Shown: positions 7,169 to 12,602, counted from the first letter of the stretch. The stretch is DNA of 13,653 nt from Oscillospiraceae bacterium (GCA_015068525.1 SVKJ01000029.1:1-13653); one strand, 5' to 3'. The notes: generated by a model from the letters alone, not told the origin. Program-made: numbers and translations.

Positions 7169-7729
7169 ATGAAAAATTCTTATACACTAAACGTTGCAGG
7201 GCTTAAAAGGGAACTACCTTTTTTTAAGGTTAGTGATGACCTTACAATTGCTGCTTTTATTATGTTCGGTGATGTTGAACTTACCGAACATTGCGCAAAA
7301 GCGCTTTTAGAAAAAGCCCCTTTGTATGATATAATGATTACTGCCGAAGCGAAAAGTATTCCTCTTATATACGAAATGGCAAAACAGGCAGGCAGAAACA
7401 ATTATGTTATAGCAAGAAAAAAACCAAAGGTTTATATGAAAAATCTTATAAGTGTTTCGGTTAATTCTATTACAACTCACGGAGAACAAAATTTATATCT
7501 CGGAGAAGATGATATAAATCTTTTGAAAGATAAAAAAGTGCTTATAGTTGATGATGTTATAAGTACAGGCGAATCTTTACAGGCACTTGAAACTCTTGTT
7601 AAAAAAGCAGGAGGAAACATTGTCGGCAAAATGGCAGTTCTTGCCGAAGGAGATGCAATAGAAAGAAATGATATTATTGCTCTTGAAAAATTACCACTGT
7701 TTGATGGTAACGGAAATATAATAGAATAA
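7169..7729 (+). CDS. Purine-type phosphoribosyltransferase (adenine/xanthine PRTase-like)
   Basis: Type I phosphoribosyltransferase that would join a purine base to PRPP to give the nucleotide. The 186-residue product contains the PRPP-binding motif VLIVDDVISTGES (124-136) and an MITAEAKSIPL segment (56-66) typical of the Apt/Xpt-like branch. ARKKPKVYM (82-90) sits where the mobile loop lies. The ATG at 7169 is chosen because GAAAGG is at proper distance; the frame is open for 35 more codons to 7064, but those run through the leader hairpin and look non-coding. It follows the purine permease on the same strand with 220 bases between, containing two hairpins and no clear terminator, so joint or separate transcription are both possible. 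The actual base substrate is not determined. Confidence 0.88.
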   Translation: MKNSYTLNVAGLKRELPFFKVSDDLTIAAFIMFGDVELTEHCAKALLEKAPLYDIMITAEAKSIPLIYEMAKQAGRNNYVIARKKPKVYMKNLISVSVNSITTHGEQNLYLGEDDINLLKDKKVLIVDDVISTGESLQALETLVKKAGGNIVGKMAVLAEGDAIERNDIIALEKLPLFDGNGNIIE

Positions 7730-7734
7730 TACTT

Positions 7735-7771
7735 AAAAAGCAGATTTTCAAAACCGAAAGTCTGCTTTTTT
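7735..7771 (+). terminator. Intrinsic terminator after the phosphoribosyltransferase gene
   Basis: AGCAGATTTTC and GAAAGTCTGCT pair (one T-G wobble) around an AAAACC loop, flanked by five A and six T. Six bases after the stop codon. It shares 17 identical bases (AAAAAGCAGATTTTCAA) with the terminator at 10380-10417. Confidence 0.9.
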
Positions 7772-7860
7772 GATATATTTGACATAAATCAAATTTGATA
7801 TGTTATCTGTGATAACTCGATATGTTCTTTCCGAAACTCGATATATTGCCTTTGGCAACG
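7772..7860 (+). repeat. Tandem array of four GATAT-hairpin units
   Basis: GATAT recurs at 7772, 7797, 7819 and 7840 (periods 25, 22, 21). Each occurrence runs straight into a small inverted repeat of different sequence: ATTTGA/TCAAAT, GTTATC/GATAAC, an imperfect GTTC/GAAAC, and TTGCC/GGCAA. The first unit abuts the T-run of the preceding terminator. No coding frame is supported. From 7861 to 7911 nothing is recognised apart from AT-rich sequence leading into the next promoter. Confidence 0.65.
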
Positions 7861-7911
7861 AAAATGAGGTAAAAAACGTGTTTTACAAATTGTTGAAAAA
7901 CGACAAAATAC

Positions 7912-7940
7912 TTGTTTTTACGATTATAATATGCTACAAT
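7912..7940 (+). promoter_or_regulatory. Sigma-A promoter of structured RNA 1
   Basis: TTGTTT (7912-7917), 17-base spacer, TACAAT (7935-7940). Transcription should begin around 7945-7947, at the TTGC that opens the RNA's closing stem. The promoter of RNA 2 has the same spacing and the same four-base gap to TTGC. Confidence 0.7.
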
Positions 7941-7944
7941 ATTA

Positions 7945-8100
7945 TTGCTACACAATCAAAATATTTAATGACCGTTAAGGAAATAATACATTGGTAAAAT
8001 GTGTTTTTTCCTTTATACTCATACCTTGACGGGAGAGATTGTGTAGCAACAATAAGGGGAAACACTTTTCGTGCGTTCTCTTATTGGGAACGCATTTTTT
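7945..8100 (+). ncRNA. Structured RNA 1 / attenuator leader of the DUF4230-EcsC-TM2 operon (unassigned class)
   Basis: About 155 nt from the predicted start to the terminator. TTGCTACACAATC (7945-7957) pairs perfectly with GATTGTGTAGCAA (8037-8049). Inside, CCGTTAAGG pairs with CCTTGACGG (one wobble), and AATACATT-ggtaa-AATGTGTT is an apical hairpin. After the closing stem, CAATAAGGGGA (8050-8060) can pair over 11 bp with TTCTCTTATTG (8076-8086), which removes the 5' arm and loop of the terminator at 8072-8100. That is the layout of a terminator/antiterminator switch. A homologous RNA lies at 11966-12125 on the other strand. I could not match it to T-box, SAM, TPP, FMN, purine, glycine, guanidine, ZTP or c-di-GMP signatures. 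Confidence 0.65.
8072..8100 (+). terminator. Intrinsic terminator closing structured RNA 1 (attenuator)
   Basis: TGCGTTC (8072-8078) pairs with GAACGCA (8088-8094), followed by six T. The next gene starts 75 bases further on, and I see no good promoter in between, so the downstream operon probably depends on readthrough here. Confidence 0.8.
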
Positions 8101-8119
8101 ATGTTTTCTTAATATGAAA

Positions 8120-8141
8120 TGTAAATTTCGCGAAATTTACA
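8120..8141. promoter_or_regulatory. 22 bp perfect palindrome before the DUF4230 operon
   Basis: TGTAAATTTCG immediately followed by its reverse complement CGAAATTTACA. It lies between the attenuator and the first start codon (8176). It could be an operator for a dimeric regulator or, as RNA, an 8 bp hairpin with a TCGCGA loop. Function is not established. Confidence 0.55.
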
Positions 8142-8175
8142 AAGGCTATTTTGAAAAAGTGAAAGGGGAAAGATT

Positions 8176-8835
8176 ATGGAACAGAAAACAAAAGAAATTA
8201 CTCAAGAAAAAAAGGAAAACAATGTTATTAATTTTAAAGAAAGCGTTGTTACCATGTGGAAGAATATAATTTCATTTCTTATGAAAAATAAAAAATATTC
8301 TTTAATTTGTATAGTGGGTATATTGTTACTTGGCATTGTTTTAGGATTTGTGTTTAGTAGAGAATCTGAGGTTATAACTATTTCTGAGGCTTCACTTAAA
8401 GAAATAATTTCTGCTAGTGATTTGTCCACTGTAGAGTATACTTATAATTCAATCGTCACAATTTCCAATGAAAAAGAAGAAAAGTATCATGTTGCATATG
8501 ATGGAATTGTTAAAGCAGGATTTGACTTTAATCAAATAACTGTTACGGATAATCAGAAAGAAAAAAAGATTATAATTACAATTCCAGAAATTAAAATTAT
8601 ATCAGCAGTAGTTAATGATCAAAGTTTGGAATTTATATTTTTAAAGGATAAATATGATACTGAAACTACATATCAAGAAGCATATAGAGAAAGTATAAAT
8701 GATCTTAAGATTAAAGCAGAGCAAAATAATGACATCAAAATAATAGCAAGGGAAAATGCTATTATGACTATGAAGGCATTTATTAAACCATGGGAAGAAC
8801 AACTGCCTGAAGGGTATACGGTTGAATGTATATAG
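8176..8835 (+). CDS. DUF4230 membrane-anchored protein
   Basis: The 219-residue protein has a charged cytoplasmic head (1-38), one transmembrane segment (about 41-60, YSLICIVGILLLGIVLGFVF), then an extracytoplasmic domain (about 65-219) of DUF4230 type. Recognisable parts are LSTVEYTYNSIV (83-94), YDGIVKAGFDFNQITV (108-123) and IIITIPEIKII (132-142), matching the family's pattern of a basal strand, a G-x-x-x-AG-x-D turn and an I-x-x-P strand. The biochemical role of DUF4230 is unknown to me. The ATG is preceded by AAAGGGGAAAG. It is the first gene of a four-gene plus-strand operon, and the next gene encodes a lipoprotein version of the same domain. Expression is probably governed by the structured leader and palindrome upstream. 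Confidence 0.85.
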   Translation: MEQKTKEITQEKKENNVINFKESVVTMWKNIISFLMKNKKYSLICIVGILLLGIVLGFVFSRESEVITISEASLKEIISASDLSTVEYTYNSIVTISNEKEEKYHVAYDGIVKAGFDFNQITVTDNQKEKKIIITIPEIKIISAVVNDQSLEFIFLKDKYDTETTYQEAYRESINDLKIKAEQNNDIKIIARENAIMTMKAFIKPWEEQLPEGYTVECI

Positions 8836-8847
8836 GGAGGTATAAAG

Positions 8848-9432
8848 ATGAAGTATATTAAATATATTACAGCAATAATTTTGGTGATTTGTACTTTGTG
8901 TCTATGTTCGTGTTCTAATCAGATAAAAGAACCAGATGAAGAACAAATTAAGGCTATATGCGAATTGACAACTTTGAAATGTTATTATAACAATGTTGCT
9001 AAGTCCACTAAAGAAAAAGGAACAGGTTGGACACATATGCTAGAAAAGGATAGAAAATTTTGGATTGAGTATGAAGGATTTGCAGAAATAGGTATTGATA
9101 TGAATGATGTTTCTATGAGTATAAACGAAAACAATGTCATAATTTCAATGCCTTCTGCAAAACTTCTCAATCTTGGAATTGTGACAGAAACCTTGAATGA
9201 AAATTCTTATATAACCTCTAAGGATAATTGGTGGAATAAAAACAAAGTAACATCGGAAGAACAACAAGCGGCGATTGGTAATGCTCAGGAAAAAATGAGG
9301 CAAACAGTGTTAGATAATAAGTCATTATTTAATCGTGCTGAAAACGAGGCGAAAATCCTGATAGAAAACTATATTAATAATTTGGGTAAAATGTCAGGAA
9401 TAGAGTATAATATCACTTGGGAAAAAATGTGA
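8848..9432 (+). CDS. DUF4230 lipoprotein
   Basis: The 194-residue protein has a lipoprotein signal peptide: MKYIKYITAIILVICTLCLC with a lipobox ending L-C-S-C, lipidated cysteine C22. The mature domain repeats the DUF4230 pattern of the upstream gene: LTTLKCYYNNV (40-50), YEGFAEIGIDMNDVSM (75-90) and NNVIISMPSAKLL (95-107), so the two are divergent tandem paralogues. A helical C-terminal part (about 135-180) follows. GGGAGG lies just before the ATG, 12 bases after the previous stop. It probably acts on the outer face of the membrane, possibly paired with the anchored paralogue; that pairing is inference. Function unknown. Confidence 0.85.
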   Translation: MKYIKYITAIILVICTLCLCSCSNQIKEPDEEQIKAICELTTLKCYYNNVAKSTKEKGTGWTHMLEKDRKFWIEYEGFAEIGIDMNDVSMSINENNVIISMPSAKLLNLGIVTETLNENSYITSKDNWWNKNKVTSEEQQAAIGNAQEKMRQTVLDNKSLFNRAENEAKILIENYINNLGKMSGIEYNITWEKM

Positions 9433-9467
9433 CTGCAAATGGCTCATCTTGAATAGGAGTGGAATGA

Positions 9468-10190
9468 ATGGAAAAGTTAAAAAAGGAATTGTTATCCCAA
9501 GAGGATATCATGAAGATACTTGATACATGCTATGAAAAAACAATGAACGGAATTCCTAAATTGAGTTCTGCGGTCGAAGAGGTAGCAATTGAATATATGG
9601 ACAAGTATTCAACAAAAGAAGAAGCGTGTAAAGCAATGATAAAAAATCAAATTATCAAATGCACAACATCAGGTTTTCTTACAGGCTTCGGTGGAGCAAT
9701 TACTTTGCCGGTTACTTTGCCTGCAAATATTACAAGCGTTTTATATGTTCAAATGAGAATGATCGCATGTGTTGCATATATCTCCGGATTGGATTTGAAA
9801 GACGATAGAACACAGACATTTATATATGCCTGTCTAGCGGGGGTTTCTGTTAACAATCTTTTGAAACATGCCGGTATTCAGTTTGGTGTGAAATTAGCTA
9901 ATGGACTGATTAAAAAAATACCGGGAAAAGTTTTGACTAAAATAAATCAAAAAGTTGGATTTCGATTTATTACTAAATTTGGAACTAAAGGGTTGATAAA
10001 TATAGGCAAACTTGTGCCGGGAGTCGGCGCTGTAATAGGCGGAAGTTTAGATTACATTGAAACTAAAGCGATAGGAGATAGAGCGTATAAGTGGTTTTTT
10101 GAAGGTGATTATGTTTATGATGAGAAAGCAGAAGAAGATGCAAAGATAATAGAGATATCAGATTATGAAGAGATTGTGGAGGAAGTTTAA
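9468..10190 (+). CDS. EcsC family protein
   Basis: The 240-residue protein matches the EcsC family, named from the third gene of the Bacillus ecs ABC-transporter locus and of unclear function. Characteristic segments are GFLTGFGGAITLPVTLPANI (69-88), QMRMIACVAYISGLDLKDDR (95-114) with the family's Q-x-R-MI-x-x-x-A-x-x-x-G pattern, and a C-terminal GKLVPGVGAVIGGSLDYIET (180-199). It is rich in glycine and amphipathic stretches, suggesting membrane association, and ends in an acidic tail (about 213-240). No ABC transporter genes accompany it here. AGGAGTGG precedes the ATG. The stop overlaps the start of the TM2 gene, which implies coupled translation. Confidence 0.88.
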   Translation: MEKLKKELLSQEDIMKILDTCYEKTMNGIPKLSSAVEEVAIEYMDKYSTKEEACKAMIKNQIIKCTTSGFLTGFGGAITLPVTLPANITSVLYVQMRMIACVAYISGLDLKDDRTQTFIYACLAGVSVNNLLKHAGIQFGVKLANGLIKKIPGKVLTKINQKVGFRFITKFGTKGLINIGKLVPGVGAVIGGSLDYIETKAIGDRAYKWFFEGDYVYDEKAEEDAKIIEISDYEEIVEEV

Positions 10191-10375
10191 TGCCAAAAAA
10201 TAAATGGATATCGTTTTTTCTGTGTCTGTTTTTAGGGTATCTTGGAATACATAAGTTTTATGAAGAACGGATACTTTTAGGAATAGTTTATTTATGCACA
10301 GGGGGGGTATTCGGTATAGGAGTCATTATAGATCTGATTATACTGATATTTAAACCTAACCCTTATTGCCCATAA
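10190..10375 (+). CDS. TM2 domain protein
   Basis: The 61-residue protein is almost entirely a TM2 domain: two transmembrane helices (about 6-21 and 28-55) joined by a short turn. The family signature is visible as LCLFLGYLGIHKFYEERILL (11-30), the FLG-x-x-G-x-HKFY core, then GIVYLCTGGVFGIGVIIDLI (31-50), ending with the I-D-x-I motif. The conserved aspartate (D48) is present. Its ATG shares one base with the EcsC stop (TAATG). The role of bacterial stand-alone TM2 proteins is not known; here its partner is presumably the EcsC protein. Last gene of the operon, followed five bases later by a strong terminator. Confidence 0.9.
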   Translation: MPKNKWISFFLCLFLGYLGIHKFYEERILLGIVYLCTGGVFGIGVIIDLIILIFKPNPYCP

Positions 10376-10379
10376 ATTT

Positions 10380-10417
10380 AAAAAAGCAGATTTTCAATTT
10401 AGAAAATCTGCTTTTTT
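10380..10417. terminator. Bidirectional intrinsic terminator between the TM2 gene and fba
   Basis: AAAAAAGCAGATTTTC (10380-10395) pairs perfectly with GAAAATCTGCTTTTTT (10402-10417) around a 6-base loop. A-run and T-run on both sides make it work for both converging units. Confidence 0.93.
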
Positions 10418-10435
10418 ATATGTTAAATTAATACC

Positions 10436-11299
10436 TTACGCTTTATTTATTGAACCGAAAAGTTCCATTTTTTCTTTAACAGTTTCTTTAATTGCTTCAA
10501 AACCTGGTGCTAATACTTTTCTTGGGTCAAAGCCTTTTCCTGATAAATCTTTTCCTTCTTCAAAATATTTTCTTGTTGCAGCAGCAAATGAAAGTTGACA
10601 TTCAGTATTAACATTAATTTTTGAAACACCAAGTGATATTGCTTTTTTAATCATATCAGTAGGAATACCTGTTCCACCATGAAGAACTAAAGGCATTGGG
10701 TTTGTTTTTGCTTCGATTTTTTCCAAAACTTCAAAATTAAGTCCCTGCCAGTTTTCAGGATATTTTCCGTGAATATTTCCAATACCTGCAGCAAGAATGT
10801 CAACACCTAAGTCAGCGATAAGTTTACATTCATCAGGGTCTGCAACTTCGCCGTTGCCGACAACACCGTCTTCTTCTCCGCCGATTGCACCAACTTCTGC
10901 TTCAACAGAAATACCTTTTTCGTTTGCAATTCTTATTATTTCTTTTGTTTTTTCAATATTTTCATCTATCGGATAGTGAGAGCCGTCAAACATAACTGAT
11001 GTAAAACCTGCATCGATTGCTTTTAGAGCGCCTTCGTATGAACCGTGGTCAAGGTGGATTGCAACAGGAACATCAATATCAAGTTCTTCCATCATACCTT
11101 TAACCATTCCAACGATTGTTTTGTAACCTGCCATATATTTTCCTGCACCCTCAGATACGCCTAAAATAACAGGTGATCTGTTTTCTTTAGCAGTAAGAAG
11201 AATTGCTTTGGTCCATTCCAGATTGTTGATATTGAACTGACCTACTGCATAATGGCCTTCTTTTGCTTTTTTCATCATTTCTTTTGCTGATACTAACAT
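10436..11299 (-). CDS. fba: Class II fructose-1,6-bisphosphate aldolase (FbaA type)
   Basis: Zinc-dependent glycolytic/gluconeogenic enzyme splitting fructose 1,6-bisphosphate into dihydroxyacetone phosphate and glyceraldehyde 3-phosphate in the cytoplasm. The 287-residue length matches the Bacillus FbaA group. Seen in the sequence: HLDHG (82-86) with catalytic D84 and zinc ligand H85, VEAEVG (132-137) with E135, zinc ligand H177 in GIGNIHGKYP (172-181), H207 in VLHGGTG (205-211), and the phosphate-binding INVNTE (228-233). Related tagatose- or ketose-bisphosphate aldolases share this fold, so a different sugar bisphosphate is possible, but the KVLAPGF segment (261-267) and overall fit favour FBA. 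GGGAGGAAATTTAAT precedes the ATG. Single-gene unit with its own promoter. Confidence 0.93.
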   Translation of the reverse strand: MLVSAKEMMKKAKEGHYAVGQFNINNLEWTKAILLTAKENRSPVILGVSEGAGKYMAGYKTIVGMVKGMMEELDIDVPVAIHLDHGSYEGALKAIDAGFTSVMFDGSHYPIDENIEKTKEIIRIANEKGISVEAEVGAIGGEEDGVVGNGEVADPDECKLIADLGVDILAAGIGNIHGKYPENWQGLNFEVLEKIEAKTNPMPLVLHGGTGIPTDMIKKAISLGVSKINVNTECQLSFAAATRKYFEEGKDLSGKGFDPRKVLAPGFEAIKETVKEKMELFGSINKA

Positions 11300-11335
11300 A
11301 TTAAATTTCCTCCCAAAGTATATATACTATATATA

Positions 11336-11364
11336 AGTATATGCTAAAATGGAAAAAAAATCAA
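11336..11364 (-). promoter_or_regulatory. Sigma-A promoter of fba
   Basis: Minus strand TTGATT (11364-11359) and TATACT (11341-11336) with a 17-base spacer. Between it and the ribosome site lies the palindrome AGTATATATACT (11317-11328), in the position of an operator or leader hairpin. Confidence 0.75.
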
Positions 11365-11485
11365 TATATTTCTAAAATTAAGTAAAATAAAAAAGGAATT
11401 TAATTTATTTTGGAGAAAATAATAAGTGAAAGGGGAAGTCCCCGATTAAATAGACAAAAAATTTAATTTTAATGAGGTGATACCA

Positions 11486-11587
11486 ATGTACAGTGATGAA
11501 ACCGTCTGGGTAAAAAAAGTATATTTGTGTGTTCAGGGAAAGGAAATTATTAAAATTAAATATAATGATATAAAGAAGAATGATTAA
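11486..11587 (+). CDS. Small ORF, 33 residues, unknown
   Basis: The ATG is preceded by GAGGTGATACCA, a strong ribosome site at good spacing. The frame runs for 33 codons, starting MYSDETVWVKKVYLCVQGKE and ending KKND, with one cysteine and about ten lysines. A clean bidirectional terminator follows 64 bases after the stop. I do not recognise the family. It is the only coding candidate between fba and the 77-residue gene. Upstream there is a small GGGG-aagt-CCCC hairpin (11432-11443) but no convincing promoter. The ribosome site and terminator make it more likely real than chance, but this is unproven. Confidence 0.45.
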   Translation: MYSDETVWVKKVYLCVQGKEIIKIKYNDIKKND

Positions 11588-11650
11588 AATAAAGTTTTGT
11601 GGATTTGAGTTAAATATAAAATTTGAACATATAGATTTATCTTTAATAGT

Positions 11651-11679
11651 AAAAAAGCACTCTAATTGAGTGCTTTTTT
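11651..11679. terminator. Bidirectional intrinsic terminator
   Basis: AAAAAAGCACTC-taatt-GAGTGCTTTTTT, a perfect 12 bp stem with A-run and T-run. It serves the small ORF on the plus strand and the 77-residue gene on the minus strand. Confidence 0.9.
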
Positions 11680-11714
11680 AGTTAGCGGTTAATTAAAATC
11701 GTTTTATATCCTTT

Positions 11715-11948
11715 TTAAAAATCATGACGAAAACCTGCGGAAATTTTATATTTTTCAAATATGCATACTATTTCTTCTATCGCATCAAAATCAGAATAAT
11801 TTTCGTCTTTAATAACCTTTTGTATTTCACCTAATGCCATAATAGCAGTTGTGTTAGCAATTTGTGATACATCAATTTCAAAATCTTCGAGTCTGAACCT
11901 TACATAATCAGTTATATGTTCTCTTAAAAGTTCAAGTTTAATATTCAT
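11715..11948 (-). CDS. Uncharacterised 77-residue protein
   Basis: Small acidic soluble protein without signal peptide, membrane segment or cysteine pair, predicted largely helical. Segments of note are LREHITDYVRFRLEDFEIDV (8-27), TTAIMALGEIQKVI (33-46) and a C-terminal EEIVCIFEKYKISAGFRHDF (58-77). I recall similar short hypothetical proteins in Clostridia ending in an RHDF-like sequence, but know no function. The start is well supported by AGGAGGTAAAAAATG. The ribosome site begins only five bases after the T-run of the terminator of structured RNA 2, so there is no room for a separate promoter and expression should depend on readthrough of that RNA. Confidence 0.8.
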   Translation of the reverse strand: MNIKLELLREHITDYVRFRLEDFEIDVSQIANTTAIMALGEIQKVIKDENYSDFDAIEEIVCIFEKYKISAGFRHDF

Positions 11949-11965
11949 TTTTTACCTCCTAAATT

Positions 11966-11993
11966 AAAAAAGTGCGTAGCCGAAGCCACGCAC
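11966..11993 (-). terminator. Intrinsic terminator closing structured RNA 2
   Basis: Minus strand GTGCGTGGC-ttcg-GCTACGCAC (one G-T wobble, UUCG tetraloop) followed by six T. It lies directly before the ribosome site of the 77-residue gene. Confidence 0.88.
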
Positions 11994-12125
11994 GAAAAAT
12001 GCATAACTCCGATTGCTGCGACACAAGTTTTCAACCAATCCCAAGGAATGTGAAAACAGAGAATGCATTTTTACCAAAATAAAAATACATCCTTGATAAT
12101 TGGTTAATATTAACTTGTGTCGCAA
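11966..12125 (-). ncRNA. Structured RNA 2 / leader of the 77-residue gene (same unassigned class as RNA 1)
   Basis: About 160 nt on the minus strand. TGCGACACAAGTT at the 5' end pairs perfectly with AACTTGTGTCGCA (13 bp; window 12112-12124 with 12017-12029). An AATATT/GAA internal loop follows, then AACCAAT/ATTGGTT, AAGGA/TCCTT and an apical hairpin carrying TTTTGGTAAAAATG. Shared with RNA 1 are TTGC-n-ACACAA, AATATT in the left internal loop, TTGGTAAAA at the apex, TTGTGT-n-GCA-r-CAAT at the closing stem, and TTTTCGTGCGT before the terminator. CGGAG (12011-12007) can pair with CTTCG in the terminator tip, the same topology as RNA 1. Rod-like shape recalls 6S RNA, but the separate 3' terminator domain and length do not fit well. 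Confidence 0.65.
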
Positions 12126-12129
12126 GTAT

Positions 12130-12158
12130 AGTATAACACTTATCTTAAAAAAATGCAA
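12130..12158 (-). promoter_or_regulatory. Sigma-A promoter of structured RNA 2
   Basis: Minus strand TTGCAT (12158-12153) and TATACT (12135-12130) with a 17-base spacer, then ATAC and TTGC. The geometry equals that of the RNA 1 promoter. Confidence 0.75.
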
Positions 12159-12159
12159 G

Positions 12160-12187
12160 AAAAAACTGCCGCGATAATTGTGGCAGT
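12160..12187 (-). terminator. Intrinsic terminator of the four-helix-bundle gene
   Basis: Minus strand ACTGCC and GGCAGT pair around an 11-base loop and are followed by six T. Directly after the stop codon at 12193 and directly upstream of the RNA 2 promoter. Confidence 0.8.
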
Positions 12188-12192
12188 CTAAT

Positions 12193-12552
12193 TTATTTAT
12201 CAATATTTTGTTTTGCGGTGTTGATTGAGGAAATCAATACTCTTTTTATTTCGAGGCAATCTTTAAGCAAAGATTCTCCCTCTTCCTTTGTCAGTAATGC
12301 TGATTTAACAAGCAATCTTAACCAATATTCAGTTTCAGCAGTTTCTTTTAATGCTATATGTAATTTAGATATAAAATCAGCCTTACTTTGTCCATAATTG
12401 GCTTCATTAATGTTCGCACCAATACTTGTACCACTTCTGACTATTTGCTTTGATATAATTGTTTCCTTTTTATCTTTAACAAGATATCTTTGCAACTTAA
12501 TTATTTTTGCTGCAAAATCTATTGATTTATTTATTAAAATATTCTCTTTCAT
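12193..12552 (-). CDS. Four helix bundle protein (23S rRNA intervening-sequence protein family)
   Basis: The 119-residue protein shows the family signature clearly: KENILINKSIDFAAKIIKL (2-20), SKQIVRSGTSIGANINEAN (about 34-52) with the conserved R-SGTSIGAN-x-x-EA, then SKADFISKLHIALKETAETE and YWLRLL (about 56-81). These proteins form pentameric four-helix bundles; they were first seen in intervening sequences of 23S rRNA genes but occur widely as stand-alone genes, and their function is unresolved. The start ATG at 12552 is chosen by family alignment (MKEN...). ATG 12558 (two codons earlier) is an alternative, and 12597 is excluded because it lies over the promoter. No Shine-Dalgarno sequence is visible. 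Confidence 0.88.
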   Translation of the reverse strand: MKENILINKSIDFAAKIIKLQRYLVKDKKETIISKQIVRSGTSIGANINEANYGQSKADFISKLHIALKETAETEYWLRLLVKSALLTKEEGESLLKDCLEIKRVLISSINTAKQNIDK

Positions 12553-12568
12553 ATTCATTACCAAAAGT

Positions 12569-12597
12569 ATTATATCATTATATACAAAGAAATTCAA
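12569..12597 (-). promoter_or_regulatory. Sigma-A promoter of the four-helix-bundle gene
   Basis: Minus strand TTGAAT (12597-12592), 17-base spacer, TATAAT (12574-12569). The expected start near 12562 leaves only about 4-10 bases before the possible start codons, so the mRNA would be nearly leaderless. Confidence 0.75.
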
Positions 12598-12602
12598 TTA
12601 TT

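Noticed and set aside
7772..7860. CRISPR array
   Set aside because: The repeated part is only 5-8 bases, the intervening parts are self-complementary, and no cas genes are present.
7800..7997. 65-codon frame over the GATAT array and RNA 1
   Set aside because: No ribosome site, and it covers tandem hairpins, a promoter and the RNA closing stem.
8039..8269. 76-codon frame across the RNA 1 terminator
   Set aside because: It starts at a TTG inside the closing stem, covers the terminator and overlaps the DUF4230 gene in another frame, with a lysine-rich shadow-like end.
11966..12125. Calling structured RNA 2 a 6S RNA
   Set aside because: The rod with an internal loop is suggestive and two copies would fit Firmicutes, but the distinct 3' terminator domain, the short length and the position directly before a ribosome site do not fit; left unassigned.
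11964..12203. 79-codon minus frame over RNA 2
   Set aside because: It spans the promoter, closing stem and terminator of a structured RNA, and has no ribosome site or plausible protein family.
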